A stretch of DNA of 52,133 nt from Candidatus Saccharibacteria bacterium RIFCSPHIGHO2_12_FULL_47_16b (GTDB taxonomy: Bacteria; Patescibacteriota; Saccharimonadia; Saccharimonadales; UBA10212): assembly GCA_001790525.1 (NCBI GenBank), contig MGCU01000010.1:1-52133 (forward strand). The letters run 5' to 3'. A program made the translations under genes and the position numbers. Under the pieces are notes generated by a model. That model was not told the DNA's origin and ran no database searches. It saw only the letters and a program-made list of their open reading frames with translations. Each line of letters begins with the position of its first letter. The stretch's first letter is position 1. Below, piece by piece: positions 41,400-50,995 of the stretch.

Positions 41400-43181
41400 A
41401 TGAATCAACAACGCAATATCGCCGCGACCAAGCTGGCTGCCAAGCATTATTGGCAGCAGATTAAGCGTGAGTGGAAGACCTCGGCGCTGGCCTTTCTATT
41501 GCCGGCCATCGGCACCGTTTTGGTGTTTTATGTGCCGGCTTTAATTGTTGCTAAAATTCTGACCCGTTTTAACGAAGGCTCGGCGCTTGAGCTAAGCCAA
41601 ATTATTCCCTATGTCCTTTTGTTCATAGTGTTATGGGGCTTGGGCGAGATTCTTTGGCGGGCCGGCATTTACTTCCTGATCAAAGCCGAAATTCGCGGCA
41701 CTCAACGCTTATACAATCAAGCGATGGATATGTTGCTAGCCAAAGATCTGGCCTTTTTCCACGACAACTTTGCCGGTTCACTGACCAAGCGTGTCACAAG
41801 CTATAGCTGGAAGTTCATCGAATTAATGGATACCTTGGCCTTTAATGTCTTTGCTTCATACCTGCCGATAATCTTTGCGGCGGCAGTCCTTTGGCAATTT
41901 TCGCCTTGGCTGGTCGTCGGCCTGCTTGGTTTGATGACGCTTGTTGCCTTCTTAATTTCACCTTTAATCAAGCGCCGTCAGCGACTGGTGGCTGTGCGTG
42001 AAGCTGCCAGCACCCGTACAGCTGGCCTTATCGCCGATATCTTTAGCAACGTTGACACCGTCAAGGCCTTTGCCGGTGAGCAACACGAGCAAGCAAACTA
42101 TCGCCACAGGGTTAATGATCTTATGACCAAGGCTGCCCACTCATGGCATTACCAAAATTTCCGCATTGATGCCACCTTGTCGCCATTTTTTGTACTGATC
42201 AACGCTGTCGGTTTGGTGTTGGCCGTATACATCGCTGGTCGCAGCTCAATCAGTTTGGAAGTGGTCTTTGTTAGCTTCAACTACTTCGCCAACGTGACCC
42301 GTACCATGTGGGAGTTTAACCATGTTTACCGCAATATCGAGTGGGCCATTACCGAAGCCGCTCAGTTTACCGAACTATTGCTTGATGAGCCTAAAGTCAA
42401 AGATACCCCGCGACCCAAGACCTTCAAAGTTAGCAAAGGCGGGATTGAGATGCGCAATGTAACATTCCGCTACCAGGAAGACGGCGGCGAGCACTTGTTC
42501 AAGGAATTTAACCTCAAGATCAGACCTGGCGAGAAGGTGGCGCTAGTTGGCCATTCCGGCGGCGGCAAGACAACCATTACAAGGCTGCTCTTGCGCTTTA
42601 TGGATATTGAAAACGGCCAGATTTTGATCGACGACCAAAACATCGCCAAAGTCCGCCAAAAAGACCTGCGCGACTCAATTGCTTACGTGCCGCAGGAGCC
42701 GGCTATGTTCCATCGCTCCCTGCGAGATAACATTCGCTACGGCCGACTGGACGCCACCGATAAAGAAATCGAGTTGGCGGCGCATGATGCTCATGCTACC
42801 GAATTCATCGATCAATTGCCCGATGGCTACAACACGCTGGTTGGCGAACGCGGCATTAAGCTATCCGGTGGTCAACGCCAGCGTATCGCTATTGCTCGGG
42901 CCATGGTTAAGAATGCGCCGATTTTAGTTTTGGATGAGGCTACCAGCGCTCTGGACTCGGAGAGTGAAAAGTTCATTCAGGCAGCTCTATGGCAACTAAT
43001 GAAAGGCCGGACGGTAATTGTAATTGCTCACCGTCTAAGCACCATTCAGCGCATGGATCGGATCGTTGTTTTGGAGGAAGGCGAGATTGTTGAGGAAGGT
43101 TCGCACAAAGAACTTCTCGAGCAAGACGGCATTTACGCTACGCTGTGGGCCCACCAATCCGGCGGCTTCCTAGAAGAGTAG
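41400..43181 (+). CDS. ABC multidrug/lipid exporter (half-transporter, ABCB type)
   Basis: 593 residues. Six membrane spans (residues 1-330), including the GEILWRAGIYFLIKAEIRG coupling region, are fused to a nucleotide-binding domain: Walker A GHSGGGKTT (near 383), Q-loop PQEPAMF, signature LSGGQRQRIAIARA, Walker B ILVLDEATSALD and H-loop IVIAHRLST. It works as a homodimer exporting lipids, peptides or drugs. AGGAGG lies nine bases before ATG. The long leader with a candidate attenuator suggests induction by a translation inhibitor, which is inference. Confidence 0.92.
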   Translation: MNQQRNIAATKLAAKHYWQQIKREWKTSALAFLLPAIGTVLVFYVPALIVAKILTRFNEGSALELSQIIPYVLLFIVLWGLGEILWRAGIYFLIKAEIRGTQRLYNQAMDMLLAKDLAFFHDNFAGSLTKRVTSYSWKFIELMDTLAFNVFASYLPIIFAAAVLWQFSPWLVVGLLGLMTLVAFLISPLIKRRQRLVAVREAASTRTAGLIADIFSNVDTVKAFAGEQHEQANYRHRVNDLMTKAAHSWHYQNFRIDATLSPFFVLINAVGLVLAVYIAGRSSISLEVVFVSFNYFANVTRTMWEFNHVYRNIEWAITEAAQFTELLLDEPKVKDTPRPKTFKVSKGGIEMRNVTFRYQEDGGEHLFKEFNLKIRPGEKVALVGHSGGGKTTITRLLLRFMDIENGQILIDDQNIAKVRQKDLRDSIAYVPQEPAMFHRSLRDNIRYGRLDATDKEIELAAHDAHATEFIDQLPDGYNTLVGERGIKLSGGQRQRIAIARAMVKNAPILVLDEATSALDSESEKFIQAALWQLMKGRTVIVIAHRLSTIQRMDRIVVLEEGEIVEEGSHKELLEQDGIYATLWAHQSGGFLEE

Positions 43182-43598
43182 CGCTCGCCTCCGTTATTTT
43201 CGGACGCTCCGTCCACTTGATGCAGCCACTTGTCAAAGTACACAACAGCCTGCGGAACTTCCTTCGGTCGGTCTCGCTCACATTTTTCTTCAGGGAGTCG
43301 CTCGACTAAGTCCTCGGCTTATTAGTTGATGCTTTTGACGTGTCTGCTCAGGTGAACCTCGCATGTCCGTAAATAGCAGATGCTCGCTTAATAAAAGTAC
43401 TTAACAAGTCAAGTATTCCCTTTTACAGGGTCGCGCCCTGTAATGGTGCTGTGGCCTTTTAGCCCGCCTGCCCTGTGGAATTAATAAATATTCCTATAGG
43501 GTGGAATTCTGCAAGGCAGGCTACTCCACTGGCCCCTCCCCGCGTTTAGGGGTTGATGTTATCTGATGAGGAATTATCGAAGCTAGTAAGCCAGGCGG
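43182..43598. other. 417-base intergenic region, structured, no clear gene
   Basis: No start-to-stop ORF of note. Hairpins seen: GGACG-CTC-CGTCC near 43202-43214; TTACAGGG-TCGCG-CCCTGTAA near 43433-43453; GCCTGCC...GGCAGGC with inner GGAAT/ATTCC near 43466-43522; CCCC-GCGTTTA-GGGG near 43537-43551. A minus-strand frame without a start codon runs from about 43323 into the exporter gene with protein-like content (ERLPEEKCERDRPKEVPQ). It lies between convergent genes. Confidence 0.45.
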
Positions 43599-44063
43599 CT
43601 ACATACCAGACGCTAACGATAGGGCGGTTGTGTCTTTTATAGTTACTTGATGATAAGTACTCAAGCGATCAATATGGGGCTTAGCCTCCTGGTATAAACC
43701 GTCAGTGCCGACTGCACTCCTTAGTGCCACACGAGGATAACCACGATCATCTGTGTAAACAGCATATGAATCCACTACCATAGGGTCATCACTAATTACA
43801 GCAGGAACTTCGCCACCAGTCAGCTCGGCTACCACAAGAGGGATAGAGCTTTTGACCTCGCGGCGGACCGGCCCGGTCGGAAAAAATGTAATTTGGCTAC
43901 CTTCATTAACTTTGTACCAGTCTATCGGCTTCAGCTTTATGGCATGGTGCGTCATTGCAAGCTCGGCCTGAGCTTTAGTCATAAGGCCACTAACCCACAA
44001 ATCGCCTCTCTCTAAATCTTCAACCCTTCTTTCTCCCGGCTCAAACTCTTCTATCCCAGTCAT
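43599..44063 (-). CDS. Hypothetical soluble protein, 154 residues
   Basis: Acidic, no membrane segment, no family recognised. GDLWVSGLMTKAQAELA and YAVYTDDRGYPRVALRSAVG are its most protein-like segments. GGAGG lies ten bases before the ATG. It follows the L25 gene on the same strand after about 100 bases. Confidence 0.6.
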   Translation of the reverse strand: MTGIEEFEPGERRVEDLERGDLWVSGLMTKAQAELAMTHHAIKLKPIDWYKVNEGSQITFFPTGPVRREVKSSIPLVVAELTGGEVPAVISDDPMVVDSYAVYTDDRGYPRVALRSAVGTDGLYQEAKPHIDRLSTYHQVTIKDTTALSLASGM

Positions 44064-44168
44064 TTAATTGTTTCCTCCGAAACTAATTATTATCCTCCCG
44101 AAGAAAAATGCAAGCGCTAGCAATTATTCCACTTGTTCAGCAATCCGCCGGCTGCCTGAAAAAATAAA

Positions 44169-44894
44169 TTATTCTTTAGAGGTTTCCTTGCCGGACGTTT
44201 CTTGTTTGGCTTCGCCGCCTTCGGTTTCGGCGGCAGTTTCGCCTTCTGCACCCTCGGCGGCTTCAGCACCTTCTTCGCCTTCAGCGGCCGCTGCAGCCGC
44301 CGCCGCTTCAGCCTCAAGTTCTTCCTCAGAAATTTGAGCTTTGGTTTCCACAACTGTGGCAATCGGGTGTTCGGCTTCTTCCAAAACTGTTACGCCCGAT
44401 GGAACTTGCAAATCAGCTACCGTAACTTTATCGCCTAACTCAGCAAGTACAGTGGCATCAACCTTGAGTTCGTCCGGCAGGTCGCTGGGCAGGGCCTCGA
44501 CGTTAATATGGTCCAGCTGGTGCAGAATCATCAAGCCCACTTTCTCGGCCGGAATCTCGCCTTCCAGGTGGATTGGTACTTCGGCTTCAACTTTTTCATC
44601 TCGCTTAATGGCCTGAAAAACAATATGTTCAATCTGGCGCTTGACCGGATGGTAATGGACGTCTTTAATCAAGGCCAGAAAATCTTGCGAACCAACTTTC
44701 AGGTTAAGGGGATGATGTTTGCCAGCCTCGTGGTAGATTGCTGTTAGTTGCCGTTCATGTCCGGTCACCAAGACCGAAGGCTGGCCGTGATTATGAATAA
44801 CAGCCGGCACTAGCCCTTCCTGGCGAAGGTTAGCCAGTTTCTTGCGCACTACTTTGCGTTCTTGCAATTCTAATACCGCGTCTAAATTCACCAT
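44169..44894 (-). CDS. rplY: 50S ribosomal protein L25 (CTC form) with acidic tail
   Basis: 241 residues from ATG 44894; the upstream extension to 44942 is rejected because TATAAT (44905-44910) lies ten bases before this ATG. The N-terminal L25 domain (KLANLRQEGLVPAVIHNHGQPSVLV, FLALIKDVHYHPVKRQIEHIVF) binds 5S rRNA. The second TL5/CTC domain (VPIHLEGEIPAEKVGLMILHQLDHINVEALPSDLP) follows. About 55 C-terminal residues are Ala/Glu/Gly only, longer than usual. It is one of three RNA-binding proteins here with such tails. Confidence 0.93.
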   Translation of the reverse strand: MVNLDAVLELQERKVVRKKLANLRQEGLVPAVIHNHGQPSVLVTGHERQLTAIYHEAGKHHPLNLKVGSQDFLALIKDVHYHPVKRQIEHIVFQAIKRDEKVEAEVPIHLEGEIPAEKVGLMILHQLDHINVEALPSDLPDELKVDATVLAELGDKVTVADLQVPSGVTVLEEAEHPIATVVETKAQISEEELEAEAAAAAAAAEGEEGAEAAEGAEGETAAETEGGEAKQETSGKETSKE

Positions 44895-44904
44895 GTAGAA
44901 CGCT

Positions 44905-44910
44905 ATTATA
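44905..44910 (-). promoter_or_regulatory. -10 box of rplY
   Basis: TATAAT on the minus strand, ten bases before ATG 44894; no strong -35. It fixes the start choice for L25. Confidence 0.55.
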
Positions 44911-44919
44911 ACAGATGTA

Positions 44920-44998
44920 GGGTACGACCCTGTGAAAAGCAAAGAGTTTTTTGATAAAAACTATAAAGTTTTACTTATCTTTTCACAGGGTCGTACTC
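44920..44998. repeat. Large hairpin element upstream of rplY (family H, copy 2)
   Basis: GGGTACGACCCTGTGAAAAG (44920-44939) pairs with CTTTTCACAGGGTCGTACTC (44979-44998), 20 positions with one wobble, around a 39-base AT-rich loop. It aligns with the reverse complement of 30607-30686. It lies between divergent rplY and the DedA gene. Confidence 0.75.
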
Positions 44999-45047
44999 TC
45001 AATAAGTAGAACGGTAAACGGACTGAGGCTGTTAAAATGAGTGCGTT

Positions 45048-45701
45048 ATGTTCTTCGATCCGGAAACAATTATCCAAGCCGGCGGACTGCTACTGATTGC
45101 CTTCATAGTTTTTGCTGAAAGCGGTTTGTTGTTTGGCTTCATCTTTCCGGGCGACACCTTGCTGTTGACAGCCGGTTTTTTCTCGGCCCAAGGCAAACTA
45201 CCAATCATACCGCTTTTAATCATCATTGGCGTATCGGCTATCTTAGGTGATAACGTTGGTTATCAAACTGGCAGAAAATTTGGACCGGCGGTATTTAAAC
45301 GCCAAGACGGACTTTTTTTTAGACAAGATTATATTCAAAGAGCCCAGCGGTTTTATAATCGCTATGGTGGCATAACGATCGTGGCTGCTCGGTTTTTCCC
45401 ATGGATTAGAACTTTTGCGCCGATTGTCGCCGGCGTTGGCAAAATGCCTTGGTATCGATTTGCTTTTTTTAATATTTTTGGCGCTGTACTTTGGACACTT
45501 TCAGTTACCCTGCTTGGCTATTTAATCGGTAGCGCCGCGCCGGATATTGATCAGTATTTCTTTTGGGGAATTATTATCACAGCTCACATTTTCATGATAA
45601 TTATGCTTTACAACTTTTTAAAAAATCCACTGGTGCGACAGCGCTTAAAACAATCGTTAAGAGAAGAGTGGCACCACTTTTTCGGCAAACGTAACCGATA
45701 A
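45048..45701 (+). CDS. DedA-family membrane protein
   Basis: 217 residues, about five spans. ESGLLFGFIFPGDTLLLTAGF, GDNVGYQTGRKFG and the motif ARFFPWIRTFAPIVAGVGKMPWYRF are classic DedA. Members recycle or scramble lipid carriers such as undecaprenyl phosphate, or phospholipids. That fits the peptidoglycan genes elsewhere in the window. TAAAAT lies about ten bases before the ATG. Confidence 0.92.
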   Translation: MFFDPETIIQAGGLLLIAFIVFAESGLLFGFIFPGDTLLLTAGFFSAQGKLPIIPLLIIIGVSAILGDNVGYQTGRKFGPAVFKRQDGLFFRQDYIQRAQRFYNRYGGITIVAARFFPWIRTFAPIVAGVGKMPWYRFAFFNIFGAVLWTLSVTLLGYLIGSAAPDIDQYFFWGIIITAHIFMIIMLYNFLKNPLVRQRLKQSLREEWHHFFGKRNR

Positions 45702-45812
45702 AGCATTTTGGCGTGGGGACTCGGTTTGCTGCTTTTGACACTCCGACTCAGGCTAGCCGCGATGGCCGAAAAATATCGGGTTGACTCCTTAGACCTAGAC
45801 CCAGAAAGGTGA

Positions 45813-46145
45813 TTAAGCAGCTCTTAGCTCTTGAGCTGGGGGTAAACCACGACCAGTCAGTTCTGGAATACGAACATTACCCACAGCGGCACGTCCGATA
45901 CAAAGATTTACTACCTCGTCCAACGCCACAACTTCGTCTTCTGCATACTGCAAGTCAGGCACCAACGCCTGAGCAAAATTTCTGATATAGCGTGGCCTCA
46001 CGGTTGTGTAGTATTGCGCTCGGACTACACCGGTCATCGCGGCGTCCATAGCATCATATTCCTTAATCGCATTGTTTAGAGCATAAGCAGCGGTTAAGCC
46101 AATTTCTATTCTCTCTGCACTAGGTCCCCAAAACTTTTTAGACAT
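45813..46145 (-). CDS. Hypothetical soluble protein, 110 residues
   Basis: Helical, no family recognised. KFWGPSAERIEIGLTAAYALNNAIKEYDAMDAAM and YYTTVRPRYIRNFAQAL are its main segments; one Cys. AAGGAG lies six bases before the ATG. It starts 27 bases after the uvrA stop and is probably co-transcribed with it. Confidence 0.6.
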   Translation of the reverse strand: MSKKFWGPSAERIEIGLTAAYALNNAIKEYDAMDAAMTGVVRAQYYTTVRPRYIRNFAQALVPDLQYAEDEVVALDEVVNLCIGRAAVGNVRIPELTGRGLPPAQELRAA

Positions 46146-46172
46146 TAAAGTCTCCTTAATATTTACGAATAT

Positions 46173-48983
46173 CTATAGCATTTTCTTTAAGAACTGTCCA
46201 GTGTAACTGGCTTTAACCTTGGCAACGTACTCTGGTGTGCCCTCGGCTACGACTAGTCCTCCGGCCTCGCCGCCTTCGGGTCCAAGGTCAATGATATGAT
46301 CGGCCGATTTGATAACGTCTAAATTATGCTCGATGACGATCATGCTATTGCCTCCATCCACCAGAGCGTGTAGGACATCCAGTAGTTTGGCCACATCGGC
46401 CATATGCAAGCCGGTGGTGGGTTCGTCCAGTATATATAGGGTGCGGCCGGTTGGCCGGCGTGACAGCTCGGTGGCTAGTTTAACGCGCTGAGCTTCGCCG
46501 CCGGAAAGCGTTGTGGCCGGTTGGCCAAGCGTGATGTAGCCAAGACCAACATCAACCAACGTTTGCAGTTTGCGGGCAATGGCTGGGATGTTAGTAAAAA
46601 ATTCCAAGGCCTGTTCGCAGGTCATCTCTAGCACATCAGCAATGGTTTTGCCTTTGTAATGAATTTCCAGCGCCTCGCGGTTATAGCGCTTGCCATGACA
46701 GACTTCGCAAGCCACATAAACGTCCGGCAAAAAGTGCATCTCGATTTTAATAACGCCGTCGCCAGAACAGTTTTCGCAGCGGCCACCCTTAACATTAAAA
46801 CTGAAGCGACCCGGCTGATAGCCTCGTAGTCTAGCCTCCGGCGTCTGAGCAAATAGTTCGCGGATTGGCGTAAACACACCGGTATAAGTGGCTGGGTTAG
46901 AACGTGGTGTCCGGCCGATTGGCGATTGATCAATCACAATCGCCTTATCAAGCTGCTTGATGCCTTCAATGTCATCGTGGCGACCGGGCACAGTTTGGGC
47001 CCGCATCAACCGAGCCGAAAGTTCACGCGCCAAAATGTCGTTTATCAGGCTGGATTTGCCCGAGCCGGACACACCGCTAACCACCACTAGTTGGCCAAGC
47101 GGGATTGTCACATCGATGTTTTGCAAATTATTTTCACGAGCCCCACGGATTATTAACTTGCGGCCATCGCCTGGACGGCGGCTCTTGGGTGTTGGGATGA
47201 GTTGTTCGCCCCGCAAAAATTGGGCGGTGATGCTGGTTTTATTTTTAGCTACTTGGTCTGGCGTACCAGTGGCCACAATCTCGCCGCCATGAATACCGGC
47301 ACCCGGGCCAATATCAACCAAATGGTCGGCACTGCGGATAGTTTCCTCATCATGCTCGACAACCAAAACCGTATTACCTAAATCGCGCAGCCGCTCGAGT
47401 GTATTAAGTAACCGCCGGTTATCACGCTGATGCAGGCCGATGCTCGGCTCATCCAGCACATAAAGCACGCCTTGCAGACCGGAACCGATTTGAGTGGCCA
47501 GTCGAATTCGTTGGGCTTCGCCGCCGGCCAGCGAAACCGCACTGCGGGCCAGTGTCAAATAATTAAGGCCAACATCCTGCAAAAACTTCAGCCGGGCTTT
47601 GAGCTCTTTTAAGATTTGCTTGGCAATCTCGGCGCTGGTGGCATCAAGCTTAAGAATAGCAAAGAACTCCGCAGCTTTATCGATGTCCAGTTCACAAATA
47701 TCCGTAATGGAGAAGCTATCGACCGTGATGGCCAGGACTTCTGGCTTCAGACGCTTGCCTTGGCAGGCGTGGCACGGCCGCTCTTGCATAAAACGCTCAA
47801 TGTCGCGGCGGATAAAATCACTCTCGGTTTCGCGGTGGCGTCGTTCAAGGTTAGGAATTACCCCCTCGTAAGTCGTAGAAAAAGCCCGGCCCATGCCAAG
47901 TCCAATCCGGTAGGTCTCATCATTAGTGCCGTAAAGAATAACCTCTAATTGTTTTTTAGTCAGTTCGCCAGTCGGCTGATGGATAGAAAAGCCGTAACGG
48001 TCACCAACAGCCTGCAATTTTTTCATATACCAAGCATCGGTGTTAATACGGTTGTACGGTCGTATGGCGCCTTCGGCAATGGTCAGTCGGCCATTGGGAA
48101 TAACCAGCTCGGGATCGACTTCTAGCCGGCTACCCAGACCAGTGCAAACCGGACAAGCCCCATGTGGGCTGTTAAAGCTGAAGGTGCGTGGTTCCAACTC
48201 GGGGATAGCCACATCCGGATGATTAACACAGGCGTAACGGAGACTGTAGTTACTGTCGCTATTTTTATCAGCATCATGAACCGTCAACAAACCATCAGCC
48301 ATATCAAAAGCCTGCTCCACGCTTTGGGCCAATCGCCCTTCACTATCTTTGTCATTGACCAGCCGATCAATTATCAGCTCGATGGTATGTTTGTATTTTT
48401 TATCAAGTTCAGGAAATTCGTCGAGCGCGTAAACTACGCCATCCACTCGAACCCGGGCAAAGCCGGCCTTTTGATATTGGGCTGGAATGTGCTCAAAAGC
48501 GCCTTTTTTATCTATGACAATCGGCGCAAGAATGATTAAGCGAACACCGTCTAAATCTTGCTTTATTTTATCGACTACGGCTGTTGAAGTCTGCCGGGCG
48601 ACTGATTTATTACAAACTGGGCAATGCGGAATACCAATTCGAGCAAACAATAACCGCAAATAATCGTAAATTTCGGTGACTGTCGCGACTGTGCTGCGCG
48701 GATTGCGGCTAGTTGATTTTTGGTCAATCGAAATAGCTGGTGAAAGGCCATCAATTTGGTCAACGTCCGGCTTTTCCATCAAACCCAGAAACTGACGGGC
48801 ATAAGCACTTAAAGATTCCACGTAACGCCTCTGGCCCTCGGCGTAGATGGTATCAAAGGCTAGCGACGACTTACCGGAGCCGGAAATACCGGTAATCACC
48901 ACAAACTTATCACGCGGAATCTCGACGTTTACGTCTTTTAAATTATGCTCTCTGGCGCCTATAACTTTTATAAAATCAGCCAC
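46173..48983 (-). CDS. uvrA: UvrABC system protein A
   Basis: 936 residues from GTG 48983, four bases after GGAGG; the TTG extension to 48995 begins before that site. Two ABC modules are complete: Walker [10 protein letters not shown] (near 32) and GVSGSGKSS (near 640), signatures [12 protein letters not shown] and [12 protein letters not shown], Walker [11 protein letters not shown] and [10 protein letters not shown]. Zinc pairs are CPVC, CPVC...CHAC and CENC...CEVC. It scans DNA for damage and loads UvrB. No LexA-type box was recognised. Its upstream region contains a hairpin related to the putative ncRNA. Confidence 0.97.
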   Translation of the reverse strand: MADFIKVIGAREHNLKDVNVEIPRDKFVVITGISGSGKSSLAFDTIYAEGQRRYVESLSAYARQFLGLMEKPDVDQIDGLSPAISIDQKSTSRNPRSTVATVTEIYDYLRLLFARIGIPHCPVCNKSVARQTSTAVVDKIKQDLDGVRLIILAPIVIDKKGAFEHIPAQYQKAGFARVRVDGVVYALDEFPELDKKYKHTIELIIDRLVNDKDSEGRLAQSVEQAFDMADGLLTVHDADKNSDSNYSLRYACVNHPDVAIPELEPRTFSFNSPHGACPVCTGLGSRLEVDPELVIPNGRLTIAEGAIRPYNRINTDAWYMKKLQAVGDRYGFSIHQPTGELTKKQLEVILYGTNDETYRIGLGMGRAFSTTYEGVIPNLERRHRETESDFIRRDIERFMQERPCHACQGKRLKPEVLAITVDSFSITDICELDIDKAAEFFAILKLDATSAEIAKQILKELKARLKFLQDVGLNYLTLARSAVSLAGGEAQRIRLATQIGSGLQGVLYVLDEPSIGLHQRDNRRLLNTLERLRDLGNTVLVVEHDEETIRSADHLVDIGPGAGIHGGEIVATGTPDQVAKNKTSITAQFLRGEQLIPTPKSRRPGDGRKLIIRGARENNLQNIDVTIPLGQLVVVSGVSGSGKSSLINDILARELSARLMRAQTVPGRHDDIEGIKQLDKAIVIDQSPIGRTPRSNPATYTGVFTPIRELFAQTPEARLRGYQPGRFSFNVKGGRCENCSGDGVIKIEMHFLPDVYVACEVCHGKRYNREALEIHYKGKTIADVLEMTCEQALEFFTNIPAIARKLQTLVDVGLGYITLGQPATTLSGGEAQRVKLATELSRRPTGRTLYILDEPTTGLHMADVAKLLDVLHALVDGGNSMIVIEHNLDVIKSADHIIDLGPEGGEAGGLVVAEGTPEYVAKVKASYTGQFLKKML

Positions 48984-49012
48984 TAATCCTCCCAAATTTT
49001 AGGCGAGTGTTT

Positions 49013-49085
49013 GCCCCGCCCTAAATCATGAGTGAAGAAGAGGGAGAATATCCCTATTTCGGAACATCAAGATTTAGTGCGGGGA
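49013..49085. repeat. Stem-loop at uvrA 5' end related to the ncRNA core
   Basis: CCCCGCCCTAAATC (49014 onward) pairs with GATTTAGTGCGGGG (49071-49084), one mismatch in 14, enclosing GGGA-GAATA-TCCC. It matches 25094-25162 in both arms (TCAAG-x-TTTAGTGCGGGG and TTGCCCCGC). A minus-strand TATAAT (49085-49090) overlaps its edge. Confidence 0.65.
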
Positions 49086-49114
49086 TTATACCGAAAAATC
49101 GGATTTTTTTCTAG
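49028..49114 (+). CDS. Possible 28-residue peptide antisense to uvrA leader
   Basis: MSEEEGEYPYFGTSRFSAG followed by IIPKNRIFF. No ribosome-binding site or promoter is evident; it fills the stem-loop and ends in a T-rich hairpin. It may be chance. Confidence 0.2.
   Translation: MSEEEGEYPYFGTSRFSAGIIPKNRIFF
49091..49111 (+). terminator. Intrinsic terminator, plus strand
   Basis: CCGA-AAAA-TCGG followed by A and seven T. Oriented to stop a plus-strand transcript through the stem-loop at 49013-49085. The stem is only four bp. Confidence 0.4.
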
Positions 49115-49210
49115 TCTCTAACTGCCAAACCATAAGCAAGATAAACTTCTTGCAATTATCGCAAGATTATAGTAATATTATATATCGAACCAATCCTTTG
49201 GGATCAAAAA

Positions 49211-49438
49211 ATGCTGGACTTTTTACTTGTACTCGGCCAGATTCCTGGCACTAGCATTCAGCTGAATTTTTATCAGTTGTGCCTTTTAGTGATACTTGTC
49301 GTTTGGCTGCTCTACCGTCAACATTATCGTCTGGTTTTAGCTAAAACTCATGAGCTGTCTAAAAAATACCGTCTGATCGACCATTTGCGGGCCATTATTA
49401 TTTGGACTTTTATTAAATTCCAAAAATTTAGTTCTTAG
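49211..49438 (+). CDS. Small single-span membrane protein, 75 residues
   Basis: MLDFLLVLGQIPGTSIQLN, one hydrophobic span (about 21-36), then a basic cytoplasmic tail (YRQHYRLVLAKTHELSKKYR) and a second mildly hydrophobic stretch (IIIWTFIKFQKF). No family recognised. A TATATA box and GGGA precede it, both weak. Confidence 0.5.
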   Translation: MLDFLLVLGQIPGTSIQLNFYQLCLLVILVVWLLYRQHYRLVLAKTHELSKKYRLIDHLRAIIIWTFIKFQKFSS

Positions 49439-49445
49439 AATTCAT

Positions 49446-49498
49446 CAATTTTGCAAATTTCCGCATTGTGAGCAGTAATTTGCAAAATTGAGAGGAGG
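49446..49498 (+). repeat. tRNA-leader hairpin, isolated copy C
   Basis: CAATTTTGCAAA (49446-49457) pairs with TTTGCAAAATTG (49479-49490), followed by AGAGGAGG. It shares hairpin, inner CGCATTG and the GAGAGGAG tail with copies A and B but no tRNA follows. It lies between convergent genes, in the 97-base gap before sbcB. Confidence 0.6.
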
Positions 49499-49535
49499 AA
49501 GCGAGCCGATGTCTCGATTCCGACGATATCAGACG

Positions 49536-50972
49536 CTAGGCCGGCTGGGGCAAAATCGACTCGCCGTAGATTTTTAATTCTTTAAGTAGATGCTGCTGTT
49601 GACGGGTAGTTTGCGGTTTTTGGGCCAGTTCCTCTATTCGCTTGAAATGCTTGGCAGCCATGCTATCATCCCCACCGCCCAGCAACTTCCGGGCTTTAAA
49701 CTTTTCCCAGTTAAGCTGCTCTTGCCTGGTTAAACTTTGCGGGAAATTACGGGCTTTATATAAAGGTAAAAGGACTTTTAGGCGTTCATCGTCAAAATCG
49801 ACAGTCAACTTAGTTATCTCGCTCGAATCAGCCGCCCGTACCACACTCATTCGAGTTTTATCTGGTTTACTGACAAAGCTGTCATATAACAAGCCGTCGA
49901 CCTCGTCCTCACTGACGACCAGTTTCGATTGCCGCGGCGGATGGATCATTGCCCAGGCTTTGTTTAGTCGGTCAGTAAAGTCGTCGGCGGCCTTCAGTTT
50001 AACCAAATGCTTGTCTATTTTTTTCAAATCCAGCTCTAGACGTTTAAGGCTTTTCTTATCAAGTACTTTGATCGGCGCCACGGCCGGGCAACGGTTGTAA
50101 GCTAGTATTTTGACCGGAAAGTACTCTGCCTCTCTAGACCGGTCAGACCACAATTTTGCTAATTGCGGCGGCTCCATATCAAGAAACGGTTTAGGATCTA
50201 TTCGCAGATCATACATCAAAGCGCCGGGTTGGTCGGCTCTTGGTCCGACCATCACCGCCACGGTAGTTTTTTCGTATTCACTGGGGTAATGACCGCTGGA
50301 ATAGACTACCGGTGCCCGAGCGTTAACCAGCACTTCAACCTTGGTTTTTTTGCGCAGGTTCAAAAGATAATCAAATAGTTTGGGTTGTTTTAATCTTAGC
50401 AATCTGGACAGCGCCATCTCTGCCTTAACGTCGCTAAGCGCATCATGGACACTAGGGTGGCCTAATTTATTGATGGCCGCCATCAGCTCCAGTCGGACCG
50501 TCGGTTTGCCATCCGGCGCAAATGGCCAGTTGATGCCATCTGGCCGCAAGGCTCTAGTCATTCTGGCGACATCAAGTAAATCGAAGCGGCTGCAACCTTC
50601 TTGCCACTGCCATTCATAGGCATCAAAAAAATTACGCCACAAGGCAAAGCGAATAAATTCATCGTCGAAGCGGATATTGTTATAACCGACAAAAATCGTT
50701 TCTTTGGCGACTATTTTATCGATGAAAAAATGCAGAAATTGCCGTTCGCTGATGCCATCAGCTCGAGTTTTTTGCGGCGTGATGGAGTGTGTCAAAATGG
50801 CGTCCGGCTGGGGCAGAACGTCGTCGTCCAGTTTGATGATGAAATTATCAGGCTTACCAATCGGTTTTAAGCTCAAATCGGTCCGCTGGCCGCCAAACTG
50901 CATAATCCGATCCCAGCGCGGACTTATACCGCTAGTCTCCAAATCGTAAAAATAAAAACTTAATCCCGCCAT
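49536..50972 (-). CDS. sbcB: Exodeoxyribonuclease I
   Basis: 478 residues, usual length. DEDDh exonuclease motifs: FYDLETSGISP (Exo I), GYNNIRFDDEFIRFALWRNFFDAYEW (Exo II) and HDALSDVKAEMALSRLL (Exo III). The SH3-like and C-terminal helical regions follow. It degrades single-stranded DNA 3' to 5' in repair and recombination. TATTAT (minus) lies 12 bases before the ATG and overlaps the promoter of the divergent EEP gene. Confidence 0.94.
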   Translation of the reverse strand: MAGLSFYFYDLETSGISPRWDRIMQFGGQRTDLSLKPIGKPDNFIIKLDDDVLPQPDAILTHSITPQKTRADGISERQFLHFFIDKIVAKETIFVGYNNIRFDDEFIRFALWRNFFDAYEWQWQEGCSRFDLLDVARMTRALRPDGINWPFAPDGKPTVRLELMAAINKLGHPSVHDALSDVKAEMALSRLLRLKQPKLFDYLLNLRKKTKVEVLVNARAPVVYSSGHYPSEYEKTTVAVMVGPRADQPGALMYDLRIDPKPFLDMEPPQLAKLWSDRSREAEYFPVKILAYNRCPAVAPIKVLDKKSLKRLELDLKKIDKHLVKLKAADDFTDRLNKAWAMIHPPRQSKLVVSEDEVDGLLYDSFVSKPDKTRMSVVRAADSSEITKLTVDFDDERLKVLLPLYKARNFPQSLTRQEQLNWEKFKARKLLGGGDDSMAAKHFKRIEELAQKPQTTRQQQHLLKELKIYGESILPQPA

Positions 50973-50983
50973 AGTTCAGGGCA

Positions 50984-50990
50984 TATAATA
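50984..50990. promoter_or_regulatory. Overlapping divergent -10 boxes (sbcB / EEP gene)
   Basis: TATAATA gives TATAAT on the plus strand (50984-50989), six bases before ATG 50996, and TATTAT on the minus strand (50985-50990), 12 bases before the sbcB ATG. Confidence 0.55.
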
Positions 50991-50995
50991 CACCT

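Noticed and set aside
44068-44337. Ala/Ser-rich plus ORFs opposite the L25 tail
   Set aside because: Mirror frames of the GC-biased low-complexity tail; no initiation signals.
49509-49577. 22-codon plus ORF after hairpin copy C
   Set aside because: It has an AGGAGG-like sequence upstream, but overlaps the end of sbcB and has no promoter or similarity.
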